Shown here: positions 25,895-38,843 of the stretch, piece after piece
How the letters are laid out: every line of letters starts with the position of its first letter
Position numbering within the stretch: the stretch's first letter is position 1
DNA from: Mytilus trossulus
Lineage: Eukaryota > Mollusca > Bivalvia > Mytilida > Mytilidae
Direction: 5' to 3'
Assembly: GCF_036588685.1 (NCBI RefSeq)
Contig: NC_086378.1
Location: forward strand, 29,427,578 to 29,491,577
Length of the DNA: 64,000 bases
Translations under genes and position numbers: made by a program
The notes under the pieces: generated by a model
Told to the model about the DNA's origin: nothing
Databases searched by the model: none
What the model saw: the letters and a program-made list of their open reading frames with translations, nothing else

Positions 25895-28888
25895 ATGGCA
25901 GAGTATCTCGCATCGATTTTTGGAACAGAAAAAGACAAGTATGATCAACAATAACGCACTAACATATTAAGTAACGAAAGCACCATTTCTTTTAGATATA
26001 AAGAGTTTAGAATGCTCATTTTAATACATTAAAAATTAGCCTCATTGAAGAGATAAACAAGAGAAAATGTCCAGCACCGGCTCATGGCTCATGCCGTCAT
26101 GGGCTAAATGCCACTAGTGACGCACTTGAGGCTTTGGCTTTATTGTTCACTAGACTCCTAAAATTAAGTATTAATTTTGGTTAAATAGGATATCTTTTGA
26201 ATATTATGTGCGTTTTCGTAATTCAAATTATGACCATTGTCAAAAAAAGATTTTAAAAAATCAGAAAATCTCTCTTACACTGATAATTTCGCTAAGTCTA
26301 AGGGAGTAGACATTATTGCTATTTAGAAATCTGTGCCTCTTGAACTATTGACTTCAAACAATCAATAGAACGTAGTGGCGACAGATATTTTCCATTGTGA
26401 CGTCAGAAAGTTCAGTTGAACGGCAAACGATTTAATGGCGTCTAAGTTCAAGACATTGGTCACGTGATAAAAGGTCAGAGTTTACCGTTTTTTTGTGAAC
26501 GTGCACACCTCGTGGTTTTTTACCTCGTATAGTCTTATTGCAACTCGTACTTCAATAAACCTTAAAGGATTCAAATCTTAAATGAATAAGCTTCATTATT
26601 ATGTATACTTATTCATGAAAAGTGTTATAAAAGTATGCTAAAACAACGATGGAAGTTGAAATATTTTTTGGAAAATTTACGTAGGTCTACGGAAAATCTC
26701 AAATCATTTCTTAAATAGGTTTGGTAACGTGTGGAGGGGTATAAAATATGAAGTAAAACCATTTTCTAGATCTAATTTATGAATTATAGATCATAAAATC
26801 CCCGGATACGCAATTCTGTCAGATTATTCGTGGCGAAGCGGAGACCAAAGGGAGATAACTAGGTCCACGCAACGTACAGGGAAGTGAACAGTGCAAGTTC
26901 AATAAAACTGTAAAATTTGATGCACGATTACAGTTCAGTTAAAAATATGTCGGGGTTTCTGTAAATCGTTAGTAAATAATAAACATCAAGCTAAATTTTA
27001 ATAAATTTTAATTACACAAAAATAGATATGAAACGATTGAATATATTGCATTGAAACATGCATGTTCTTCCACAGTTTATAAAAACTTCAAAATTTATTA
27101 ATCTTATAAGAGAGAGGAACTTCCCTAAACTCCAGGCAATTAAATTTAGAATTTTCAAACATAAAAATAATGTATTCATTAAATTCAATTGTTAAGAGGG
27201 GAGAATTTACAATTATGCTGTGAAAAATAGTTTTAATGACATACAGTGGAGTCCCTGTTGTCCGTGCGGCCAGTGATACAGTGCACTAGCTGATTTCGTC
27301 ATTTCAACACAGAAACACAAATTAGATGTTCTTGTTATTGTTTAACATTGAGAAGGGATATAAAAAGAATAAAATTGATAATTCAAGAGTTAAATTATAA
27401 CTGCTATAGATGATTTACAATATTTGGCCAATTTCCATTAAAAAATTACCTCATCAGATAAAATTTGTTTTATTTAAGTCAAATTTATATCAGATTGAAA
27501 TAAATTTTGCTCTGCATCCTTGGCAGTGTGCTTTATATAGTTAAAATTCAGCTATATTTCGTAGCAGAAAATCTTTCCTTTATTCAAAATAAGCTATTTT
27601 TGGAAGACATGCACGAAATCAACGGACATTGGAGGAACTCTCAGAACATGGGTTTCCCTAATTTGGACATACATTACACAAAATCTTGAGGGTGAAACCA
27701 TACAAACAGATAATTTTATGAAATAAAAGTATGTGTTGAATGTGTTCACACAAATTAATGCAATTATTGGTTTTATCAGTTGAATGAAGTGAAGTCATAA
27801 GTCTTAGTTGCGCTAATACACAGGACTGCACTGTAATAATGTTAATTTAAATCTGATAAAAGAGGGGTGAAAGATACCAGAAGGGCATTCACAATTTCAA
27901 ACTCTTAAATGGAAAAAAACCTGACACCTTCAGATAGAAATGAAATAATCAAACAAACAATAGTACTCTAAACACAACATAGAAATATAAAGACTTAACA
28001 ACACAAATCTCACCAAAAACTGGGTAGATCTCGGGTGCTTTGGAAGGGTTGGCAGATCCTGCTTCACATGTGGCACCCTTCATCTTGCTCATGTTAGAAC
28101 AAACCCAGTATTAAGTCTTAATTTGTAGAAAACATCCTTTAACCCTTTCCTCCATAATGACGCCTTTTGACGCCACCCCCTTTACTCCTTAATGACGCCT
28201 TTTGACGCCTGCGTAGTCCCTCACTTGAAACGTCTCACCTACGAAAAAACTTCATCAGACTTAATAAAAGTTGTATTTAATAGCAAGAGGATATTCATGA
28301 GAATCTATGACTGAAACTTCCTTGATGAAATATTTGTTTTGGCAATGCATTAATAATTTAAACCTGCTTAATTTTTTTTATTGAAAAAATCCTATGCAAA
28401 TCAAGTATTTCAATAAAAAGTTTCCATGGAGGAAAGGGTTAAAAGGGAACAGGATTGTAGTCACCGTACATGTAGCAAAAAATCAAACAACTTGCTTCAG
28501 CATGTTCAGGGTGGGTGACTATATATACATGCACTTCAAACATTTATAATACTAGATTGTACATTTATGCTTTAATAAATATGTGTCTTAGGAATTTACA
28601 TACTGTACTTTCAAAGAAACACATTGACATTTTGTTATTGTTTCATTTCAGAGTTAACTGTTCCTTTTACTTTAAAATTGGAGCCTGCCGACATGGAGAA
28701 AGATGTTCACGTCTTCACAACAAACCAACTTTCAGTCAGGTGACATAACCAAACATTTATTTTGCCATTTTAAGTAGATCAATAGTCCAATCAATGAGTA
28801 AATTGTTTTAGTGTAACTGTACATGTGTTAAAGTAAGTTTTTATACGACCGCAAATTTTGAAAAAATTTTCGTCGTATATTGCTATCA

Positions 28889-28922
<34 letters not shown>

Positions 28923-31900
28923 CGAATACTTTCAGTTTTCGCACTCTAACTTTAGTAAAAGTGAATATAAATCTATAAAATTTTATCACAAGGTTTATGA
29001 CCACAAAAGGAAGGTTGGTATTGATTTTGGGAGTTTTGGTCCCAACATTTTAGGAATTAGGGGCCAAAAAGGGCCCAAATAAGCATTTTCTTGGTTTTCG
29101 CACTATAACTTTAGTTTAAGTTAATAGAAATCTATGAAATTTTGACACAAGGTTTATGACCACAAAAGAAAGGTTGGGATTGATTTTGGGAGTTTTGGTT
29201 TCAATAGTGTAGGAATTAGGGGCCAAAAAAGGGCCCAAATAAGCATTATTCTTGGTTTTCGCACAATAACTTTAGTTTAAGTAAATAGAAAATAATGAAA
29301 TTTATACACAATGTTTATGACCACAAAAGGAAGGTTGGTATTGATTTTGGGAGTTTAGGTCCCAACAGTTTAGGAATTGGGGGCCAAAAAGGGACCCAAA
29401 TAAGCATTTTTCTTGGTTTTCGCACCATAACTTTAGTATAAGTAAATAGAAATCTATGAAATTTAAACACAAGGTTTATGACCATAAAAGGAAGGTTGGT
29501 AATGATTTTGGGAGTTTTGGTCCAAACAGTTAAGGAATAAGGGGCCCAAAGGGTCCAAAATTAAACTTTGTTTGATTTCATCAAAATTGAATAATTGGGG
29601 TTCTTTGATATGCTGAATCTAACTGAGTATGTAGATTTTTAACTTTTGGTCCCGTTTTCAAATTGGTCTACATTAAAAAGGGTCCAAAATTAAACTTCGT
29701 TTGATTTTGACAAAAAATTAATCGGTTGGGTTCTTTGATATGCTGAATCTAAAAATGTACTTAGATTCTTGATTATTGGCCCAGTTTTCAAGTTGGTCCA
29801 AATCGGGGTCCAAAATTAAACTTTGTTTGATTTCATCAAAAATTGAATAAATGGGGTTCTTTGATATGCCAAATCTAACTGTGTATGTAGATTCCTAATT
29901 TTTGGTCTTGTTTTCAAATTGGTCTACATTTAAGTCCAAAGGGTCCAAAATTAAACTTAGTTTGATTTTAACAAAAATTGAAATCTTGGGGTTCTTTGAT
30001 ATGCTGAATCCAAACATGTACTTAGATTTTTGATTCTGGGCCCAGTTTTCAAGTTGGTCCAAATCAGGATCTAAAATTATTATATTAAGTTTTGTGCAAT
30101 AGCAAGTCTTTTCAATTGCACAGTATTGCGCAATGGCAAGAAATATCTTATTGCAAAATATTGTGAAATAGCAATTTTGTTTTTAATTAGAGTTATCTTT
30201 CTTTGTCCAGAATAGTAAGCAAGAAATATCTAATTGTAAGAATTTTTTTTATTTGGAGTTATCTTTCTTTGTCCTGAATCAACTTAAATCTTTGTTATAT
30301 ATACAATATACAATGTATATTCACTTTTTACTACCAACTGATAAATTAAAATAATCTTTACCATTCAGTGATAACAAGCATTTTTTTTACATCTTAATAT
30401 TTTATGATGTATTTAAATGAGTAGTAATTGTTGCAAACTCCATTAGAAATTTAAATTGAGATTAGTTTTGGAATAAGGGAAAGGGGGATGTGATTAAAAA
30501 AATTGGGTTCAATTTTCTCATTTGAAATTTCATAAATAAAAAGAAAATTTCTTCAAACATTTTTTTGAGAGGAATAATATTCAACAGCATAGTGAATTGC
30601 TCTAAGAGAAAACAAAAATTTTAATTTCATTAGAACGCATTCATTCTGTGTCAGAAACCTATGCTGTGTCAACTATTTAATCACAATCCAAATTTAGAGC
30701 TGAATCCAGCTTGAATGTTGTGTCCATACTTGCCCCAACCGTTCAGGGTTCAACCTCTGCGGTCGTATAAAGCTACGCCCTGCGGAGCATCTGGTCTCAT
30801 TTGAAATTTCATAAATAAAAAGAAAATTTCTTCAAACATTTTTTTGAGAGGATTAATATTCAACAGCATAGTGAATTGCTCTAAGAGAAAACAAAAATTT
30901 TAAGTTCATTAGAACATATTCATTCTGTGTCAGAAACCTATGCTGTGTCAACTATTTAATCACAATCCAAATTTAGAGCTGAATCCAGCTTGAATGTTGT
31001 GTCCATACTTGCCCCAACTGTTCAGGGTTCAACCTCTGCGGTCGTATAAAGCTACGCCCTGCGGAGCATCTGGTTAAGTAATACAGAAAAAGTCATTCAT
31101 AACTTTTTGAACCTGTTACTGTTACATTCATGTTTCATACACGGAAACATTTGATTATAAGATTATATCGTTTCTACCAAAATGCCTATTGCATGACTGC
31201 CCTGGCAACCAAAAAATATTATCAATGTTAGGACTAGTAGCTTACAGCATATATATCATAAAAAAACAAAGGCCATAAAAACTACTGTGTTTGAAATTAG
31301 GACACAAAAGAAAGATACCCAATCCTCAGAAACATGAGTATTACTATTACATGTATTAGCTGGTATAAGACAGTATTACAAAAAATGTATATATAACACT
31401 GCATGCACTGCTAAAGGAAGAATCGCATGTGTAAAGGTGCATTGTTAAGAATATAACATTATTTAATGAAGAATTGATAATAATATTTAGTGTATTGTAT
31501 GTTTCAGACTGTTGTTATGATCAATGCCTACCTGAACCCACAGAACGCTGCCCTCACAGCTGATGGCTCACATAGTATGTATTAGGTGTACAATATTGTC
31601 TGGTGTTGTAGTGAGAAAAAAGATTTTAAATTAGTTTCTGTCTGAAATTTGTCATGACCTTAATTTTGTTCAGTATTATCTACATTTTAGCAAATGTACT
31701 TGTGTTTTTCTGTTAATACTTTTTAATATCAAAAGTTTAATAACTCTTTTGTTTGGATTATGCTTTCCTGCAGACAAACTGTATTTATGGATTTATTGGA
31801 AATAATTGAAAAATGTTAGAAATTTGTATAAATATGCCTCTTATTCATTTCTTTGTTGTATAATTCACATTTTGACCTTTATCCTTGTGCAAATATGACT

Positions 31901-34900
31901 TCAATTGACTTTTTAGACTAAACAACGTCTGATACTTCACTGGATTTATCAAAAACAAAAAAAGATTGAAAGAATACTTTTCCTATGAACAATTTTTGAA
32001 TTAAGAACTAATAAACTACATCTCAAACTTGCAATCAATGTCCATGCCTTATTTTAGTGCTAAGATAAAACTATTAAGAGCTCATATTGTTTAATTGATA
32101 AAGGTCAATATTGGTTAATGGTCATCCTATCATGCCTATCCTGTGTTGTATATTTTTCTGCTTGTTATTTTTGTAGATACTCATTTCTTTTTTGTTTTAG
32201 ATTTTACTCTGTTTTTGTTGTAGACTTAAAGATTTATTTTTAGCTGCAGATGATCACCTCATTTTATTTTTCTATATTGTACAATTATCAAATTTGCTTA
32301 CAATTTAGTTGATCTGTATGGCTGTTGCTTTGTAAGTGTTCTTCTTTGGTCATGTCAGCTTTCATGCTTTAGCTCAATTATACTCATTTATTAGTTTATA
32401 AATTTAAAAAGAATAAGTTCTTGTTAAAACAAGAAATCTGGAAGAATTTAAGATCATCATTTCATTACATTCCACATTAAACTTGGGATTTTGTTTTATA
32501 TCAAATTATGAAAAAATGCTTGGTGACATATTTATAGCACAAACCTTATGGATGAATTATCTTGTATGCAATTTAAGTTTTTATATAATTGGGAAACAGA
32601 CTTCATTACTGCACATATATTTTATAGTATTGTGCACAGTTTAGATTGTATACACTTAGAGTACACATAAATGTATTTACCTTTAAACATGTTAAATGTG
32701 TGTGTGCGGTTTTTTTCAATATCAATATTATGTTTAATTCAATCTACTAACATGACAAATAATGAAATTCTTTGTATGCTATGTATATATCTATACATGC
32801 TCATATCAGCCTCATATCAGCTTTAATAATTGAATCTTTGTGAACAGAAGATATGGGTTTAACAAGATAGGTTTTATGTATTAAATCATTAACTTTCACT
32901 GTCATGACTTGTAATTAATATTTGCTGTTTTTATGTTAGTTTAAAGTTATAATGAAATATACCACAACTAGAATGAAATCTTTAAACAATTAATTAACTA
33001 TAATCATATCAGAAGTAATTACATACAAATGAAATATGTCATTTTATTTGAAATATTTCCAAAAGATTGCATTTTTAACAGAAAATCATGTGTTTAACCC
33101 TGCATTAATTCGTCTCAATTTAAATATCTACGTTTTCTCCTGTTGTTATGATACATTAACTTAATGTTCTCCCCAGGATTTTTGGATAGCACCAGGGTAA
33201 CGCGTGACGAAATGAATTTTACAATATTTTGTGTCGCGTTGCGTCGCTTATTTTTTTCTTGTTGGTTTTTGTCATTACCTTTTTGCCTTTGTTTTGTTTA
33301 CTGTGGTACTGTGTTGTATGGACTTTGGGTCAGAACATTATTGGTAGAAAAAGTAAATCAATAAAACAGTTTGTATACTTTAATATCTTTATGATTAAGT
33401 TTATTAAGTTATGATTATAATATTTTTTTGTCAATACAATCAAACTAATTACACACAAATAGTCAGTTCTAGGCCATGTAAGCTTCAAGCCAATCGAAAT
33501 TCTTCATAAATAAATATTGTATAAAACTCTTGTTGACATTATGATTTTATTATAGAAAATCAGTTTCAAGACTGACATGAGACTATTAGTTGACAATCTG
33601 CATGATAAGAAGCTGTCTTCAATTACAAAATTCAACATCTTTCCAGTAGAAATAAACATAAATTTAAAAAAAAATTAAAATGATTTCAAATAAATGTAGC
33701 ATTGTAGCTAGGAATGCCATGGATGCGGAGGGCTAATGGCCACATCCTAAATTTTATCATTGTAGAGTATATATTATCATAAAAAGTTAACAAACTCATT
33801 ATTGGCACCATATTACTCATGGAAAACTTGTCAATACCAATAACATCTTAACTTCTCTCAGAAAAAAAGTTGGTCTCAATATTGATATTTCTAAAATCCT
33901 ATTTTTTTTGGTCAGTAAAAAACATTTGTACAGCCTTTTTGAAAAATTTAATTCAATATCCTTAATATAATCTTGAGGGGCCTGATGGAGGGGTTATATC
34001 ACGATTCACGAGTTGATTTTTTGTCAATCACGATTCACAGAAAATAAATTTCCATGATAACGGATTACGAAAATTTATTAAAAAAAAAAATCTGTAGAAA
34101 AATGGATTACAGTAGCGAAAATGCACCGATCACGAAGAAGGAAAATAACCCATCAGGCCCCTCAATCTTTGGTTTTAAAGTTAAAATAAAACTAAAAGGT
34201 TATGAGGATATATGTTTTATATTAGTTGTACAGGATGATGTTGAGGCCCAGCAAGATTTTGACAACTTTTTCGAGGAAGTATTTACCGAGTTAGAGGATA
34301 AGGTAACTATATAATGACGCTCGTTTTATTACAGATTCAGTAATTGTCACATACATACAATGCAAAATATTGGTAATTTGGCAAATATAGATTTGAAAAT
34401 TGCTGAATAGATCAAATCTAGAATTTTTCAATATTATAAATTAGACCCTTTTTACATTATTGATTAATAACAACTAATCTAAATTCTTCAAAATGGTATT
34501 TATGATTTTCGGATATCAGTAATTTATATTGTGCATTACAGTATGTGACAGTTTCTTCGGCTTTTTTCCAATTTGTAGCCAGCAGTGTTCCCAGACATAA
34601 AAGGATTTACTAACCCTGTTTGTGTGTAATTATATATTTTGCCTCTGTTTATTTTTTTATCAGTCCATATGGATGAAATTGAGATCCAACAACACTACGA
34701 TGAATTCTTTGAAGAAATCTATGTAGAAATGGAGAAGGTAGGATGAGAAATTGTGTCCATATCTAGTCCTTTATATATAACCCTATCATTGCTATATGAA
34801 TTAATTAACTCTTTTAAGAAATAATACAAGCATGCTTAGAAACTGAAAAAGGTGGAAAACATTATAAGTTCTAAAACCTTGCCTGTATATTTTATTCATG

Positions 34901-37900
34901 TTTTTTTAGAACCTTCAATTCTCAAACTTTACTGATTCATTTTACTTAACAAACAAGTATAATACAAGTATGAACTCCTATTGTCCTATTGACTAACAAC
35001 ACATCTTATAATACAATAATAAAAAAATATATCAAATTAACTGACTAAAAAGTACCTGCAAATATCAAAGCCTGCTTGCATTATATCTTGAAAGGATTAA
35101 TTTTATATGAAGGAACTTTACTGACTGTCTTTATATGATTAACATAAATGTAGAAGCTCATGTAACATTGATGTTCAATTTTGCTGACATTCTTGATTTT
35201 TTGCTCAGTTACCAGTACTTGAATATGCTTCATTAATGCTTCAACATATATATGTAATATAAAACTTTAACAATATTTCGATGGACTAAGTTCAATTTGA
35301 TTCATTCAGAGTTACCATGCCCAATGATACTGTAGACAGATTTAAGATTGTTAGATAAATTTGCATATGCTTTAACAAAACCATCTTACAAAAAGCTTTT
35401 AAACCCCAAACACAGGTCAAGCTTGAATTTTGAATATTTTTTATGGACTTTATAAACCCTTAGCAAACATTTTTTGGCTGGTTGAATAGGAATCATCCTT
35501 TCCTCCATTTTTCTGTCCATGTGCTTTGTAAGTGCAAATATCTATCCTTATATTAATGAAACTTTCCACATTGTGCATAAGAAAGTGTACTCCTATCCCT
35601 ACATGTTAATGGGAGATTACTTACTTCCTTCAATAATGCAAATATGGGGTAATAGTCTTTTGCAAGGTCCTCCTAAACTGCTGGAGAAATATTGATGGAA
35701 CTTTTCACAGTAAAAAGATATATTTGTAGAATACTATAGCTAGGATGTGCTAAAAGGAATATAATCCCAGTTTAGAAAGTTTACAAACTTCTTTGCCCTT
35801 TTTGTCGGGAGGGCTCCATGTTCTCTGCCTTTTAAAACCTCTTGCAATGAAGATCCACCTGTAGATTTTAATCCATGCTTGATATGTCCTCCTTTATACT
35901 CGGTTGAATATCTGTCTCAGCATTTGCAATCATATCACCTAACTCTATAATTGAATGAGCACTAGCTGTCAAATTCATGTCAACTGATTTGACCAAAACT
36001 CTCATATTTGATATATATATAGCATATTAAAAACGTATATCTCAATTATATAAGAGAAACAATTAACAATGCATGGACTTGCTTAAGTGTATCAGCATGT
36101 ACTGCATATTTTAGACTAGACCCCATCTAATTATCCATCAGGATGATCTCTGAACACGGCAGATAGGCATATAGCCAGATACAATCATAAATATAAAAAG
36201 ACAGACAAGCCAATGCAATCGTATAATGATAAAATATCTAGGTCTGTTTGATTTCATGGTAATAGGCTTAACACATGTGCAACTCATCTCAAATAAACAG
36301 GTTGCATGAATACACATTCAAATTAGTTGAGTTATTGACTTTCAAGCCAATGATACATCCATAATTGTTATTTATGTCATTTTGAAAAAAATGGACAAAT
36401 TGACTGCTAATTGCCAAAAAATATTTCTTTATTCCCCACTTATAAATGTTTGTAACAAAACAAAATAATTTTAACTTGTATTCTATTTCTTAGCTAATGA
36501 TTCTTTTAGTTCAAAATGTTTCCAGTTTTTGATATTATTTAGTATTAACTTAATTCCTCTTTTTTTCTCACTTTGTATTTGAAAAATAAATAGACTCTAT
36601 ATATTTCAGTATGGTGAAATAGAAGAAATGAATGTTTGTGACAACCTTGGAGATCATTTGGTTGGAAATGTATACATCAAGGTTAGTTGTGTATTCTGGG
36701 TTGCAGTCTCAATAAAATGTGAACACTGCAACTTTTTTTTGCTCACCTGGCCCAAAGGGCCAATTGAGCTTTTCTGATCACTTTGCGTCCGTCGTCCCTG
36801 AATTGGTAATTATAATGAAATTTTGCTGTTTTTTGTTATTATCTTGAATATTATTATAGATAGAGATAAACTGTAAACAACAATAATGTACAGCAAAGTA
36901 AGACCTAAAAATAAGTCTACATGACCCAAATGGTCAATTGACCCCCTAAGTAGTTATTCTCTTTTATAGTCAATTTTAAACAATTCTCATAAAATTCGTA
37001 AATTTTTACTAACATTTTCCACTGAAACTACTGGGGTAAGTTCATTATATATAGAGATAATTGTAAGCAGCAAGAATGTTCAGTACAAACACATCACAAT
37101 CACCAAAACACAATTTTGTCATTAATCCATCTGTGTCCTGTGTTTAATATTCACATAGGCCAAGGTGAGCGACACAGGCTCTTTAGAGCCTCTAGTTTTA
37201 GTTAACTCTACTAAATATTGGATGTGGGTTGACCTTTTTTTTTATTTGACATAATAAAGATTTTCATGGATCTGTATTTAAAGTCAGCTTACATATACAC
37301 AAGAAGTAATTAATTTACCAGTCAATTATTTTTCTATTATAACAGAAAGTTAATTCAACTTAATTTTGTTCATTTGCAAATAGTAAAATGATAGCTGTTA
37401 CTTAGGTATACTCTGCAGTTTAATAAAATGAATAGTTAAATTAAATTTCGACTTGATATCATTTATTGTATGTTTTGATAGTTTCGTTATGAAGAAGATG
37501 CAGAGAAAGCTGTGAATGATTTAAACAACCGTTGGTTCAATGGCCGACCAATCCACGCTGAATTGTCACCAGTAACAGACTTTAGAGAAGCTTGCTGCAG
37601 ACAGTATGAAATGGGGTAAATATATTCAAAATCATACAGGTTGTATGGAATGGGGTAAATAGATACAAAATCATATAGGTTGTATGGAATGGGGTAAATA
37701 GATACAAAATCATATAGGTTGAATAGATATATCTTACATGCAGTATGGTCAAATAGATACTAGTTTATACAGACAGAATAGAATGGTGTAAATATATTCA
37801 AAATCATACTGACAGTATGGATCATGGAATAGGGTAAATGAATATATAATCTATGCGGCAGCATAGAATGGGGTAAATAGATACAAAATTATACAGACAA

Positions 37901-38843
37901 TATGTATAACGATAAAAGGATCAAAAGCAAAGTACATAACGTATTCATAAATTACTCCAGTTAGTTGTGGAACTAAATAATACTCTAGATCTTTAAAAAC
38001 AAAAATTTCTTCAAAGGAGAGCATTTTCTATATTTGTGTATTTTTTTCACTGTTACAAGTGCACCTTATTTTGATTATAAAGTATTTTCAACATCACTTA
38101 CATTAGATTAACACACGATTTTCATTTCTATGAAGAGTGAAATGTTGATATTATGTTGTTAGGCATTTAAGAGATGAATTTATTTATTTTCAAATTTACA
38201 AAAAGCCAACAACAAAGAAGATACTTACTCTTTAATTTCAGAGAATGTACCAGAGGGGGCTTCTGTAACTTCATGCATCTGAAACCAATTTCAAGAGAAC
38301 TGAGACGAGAGCTATACGGCCGTAGTCGTAGGAAGAGAAAGTAAGAAATTAGTTTCAAGAGAATTCACATTAGAAAATTTGTTAATATTTATAGCATGAT
38401 TAACATAGCAATCGGAAGGATAAGTTGAGAAAAAAATATCACAACACTTTACAATAAAGGACAAGTCAAATAATATTGTATTTTAAAAAGTCAAAAAGTG
38501 ACACGCCTTAGATGAGCTAATGATTTTGGATGTTAAAGTTACACTGAATAGTATATTTTAAGAATAAACATTTTCACTCATTTTTCACATGAAAATAAAA
38601 TATAAGTATTGAAAAAAATGAAAGGATTTTAAGTGTGTTATATGCCTATACTTTTTCAGGTCAAGGTCTAGATCACCACCAACAAGAAGAAGTCGCAGTA
38701 GAAGTGCAGGCAGGGAAAACCGAGGAAAACGATCAAGGAGTAGGGAGCGTAGGTCAAGTAGGTCAAGAAGTCGTGAACGTGGGGGAGGAGGAGGAGGTGG
38801 AGGAGGACATCGTCGGGATAGAGACCGACATGGAAGATATTGA
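25895..38843 (+). CDS. U2AF1: U2 snRNP auxiliary factor small subunit (U2AF35), 8 coding exons, 253 aa
   Basis: Splicing factor that pairs with U2AF65 and reads the AG of 3' splice sites. Exons: 25895-25938, 28652-28739, 31508-31574, 34664-34737 (or 34226-34302 instead), 36610-36681, 37482-37615, 38242-38340, 38660-38843; all GT-AG with matching phases. The protein opens [15 protein letters not shown]. Zinc finger 1 ligands are C18, C27, C33 and H37, with S34 (the residue mutated in human leukaemia) present. The UHM/RRM spans about 66-147, with [16 protein letters not shown] and the NRWFNG loop. Zinc finger 2 is [20 protein letters not shown]. The tail is an RS-like domain with a nine-glycine run and ends GRY. 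Human U2AF1 is 240 aa. Exon 3 ends TADGSH, resembling the vertebrate Ab exon rather than exon 3. AATAAA signals follow at 39005-39010 and 39106-39111. Confidence 0.97.
27865..28095 (-). repeat. Dispersed mussel repeat, inverted copy
   Basis: AGATACCAGA(A)GGG, ACACAACATAGAAA(T)..AAGACTTAACAACAC, CCAAAAACTGGG and CAGATCCTGCTTCACATGTG match the family also found at 13713-13876 and, in plus orientation, at 61270-61560. Confidence 0.65.
28139..28442. mobile_element. piggyBac-type MITE, 304 bases
   Basis: Lies in U2AF1 intron 1. Perfect 17-base inverted ends TTAACCCTTTCCTCCAT (28139-28155 and 28426-28442). TTAA with CCC(T) ends is the signature of piggyBac insertion. Contains two ATGACGCCTTTTGACGCC repeats near the left end. 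No ORF. Confidence 0.8.
28842..31074 (+). mobile_element. TATACGACCGCA element with duplicated right end
   Basis: Lies in U2AF1 intron 2. 12-base inverted ends TATACGACCGCA (28842-28853) and inverse (30758-30769, again 31037-31048). Inside: a GTC-type trinucleotide run, four units of about 150 bases (ACCACAAAAGGAAGGTTGG), four units of about 130 bases (GGGTTCTTTGATATGC) and ATTGCACAATATTG motifs. The last 279 bases (30516-30794) are repeated in direct tandem (30795-31073). No transposase. Confidence 0.85.
33973..34165. mobile_element. Short MITE just upstream of U2AF1 exon 4a, 193 bases
   Basis: Perfect 16-base inverted ends TTGAGGGGCCTGATGG (33973-33988; inverse 34150-34165). Inside are three TCACGA(T/A) motifs. 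It ends 60 bases before the alternative exon. Confidence 0.8.
34226..34302 (+). CDS. U2AF1: Candidate alternative exon 4a of U2AF1
   Basis: Between exons 3 and 4 lies a second open exon-like block, ending in a good donor (GATAAG|GTAACT). From the TAG acceptor at 34223-34225 it is 77 bases and keeps frame with both exon 3 (phase 1) and exon 5 (phase 0). It encodes [18 protein letters not shown] then FTELEDK, aligned with [20 protein letters not shown] of exon 4 (34664-34737) and with human [20 protein letters not shown]. It has the same number of residues as the human exon, whereas the downstream copy is one shorter. Using both together would also keep frame only if phases were bridged, which they are not (exon 4a ends in phase 0, 4b starts in phase 1), so inclusion should be mutually exclusive. 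If the CAG at 34231-34233 is used instead, the frame hits TGA at once. Expression is untested. Confidence 0.75.
36735..37198 (+). mobile_element. GCTCACCT...AAGGTGAGC element, internally deleted
   Basis: Lies in U2AF1 intron 5. Begins GCTCACCTGGCCCAAAGGGCC and ends with AAGGTGAGCGACACAGGC then TCTTTAGAGCCTC. The interior (TTGAATATTATTATAGATAGAG, GACCCAAATGGTCAATTGACC) matches a family I recall as abundant in bivalves; this copy is short. Confidence 0.7.
37595..37905 (+). repeat. Minisatellite grown from U2AF1 exon 6 end and its donor
   Basis: The exon end CAGTATGAAATGGG|GTAAAT plus AAAATCATAC is repeated about seven times with drift (TATGGAATGGGGTAAATAG, AGAATGGTGTAAATATATTC). At least three copies keep GGGGTAAAT. 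Confidence 0.88.

Noticed and set aside
34054..34225. N-terminal part of the 86-codon ORF upstream of exon 4a
   Set aside because: Overlaps the MITE and intron sequence; only the part after the acceptor at 34225 matches U2AF35.
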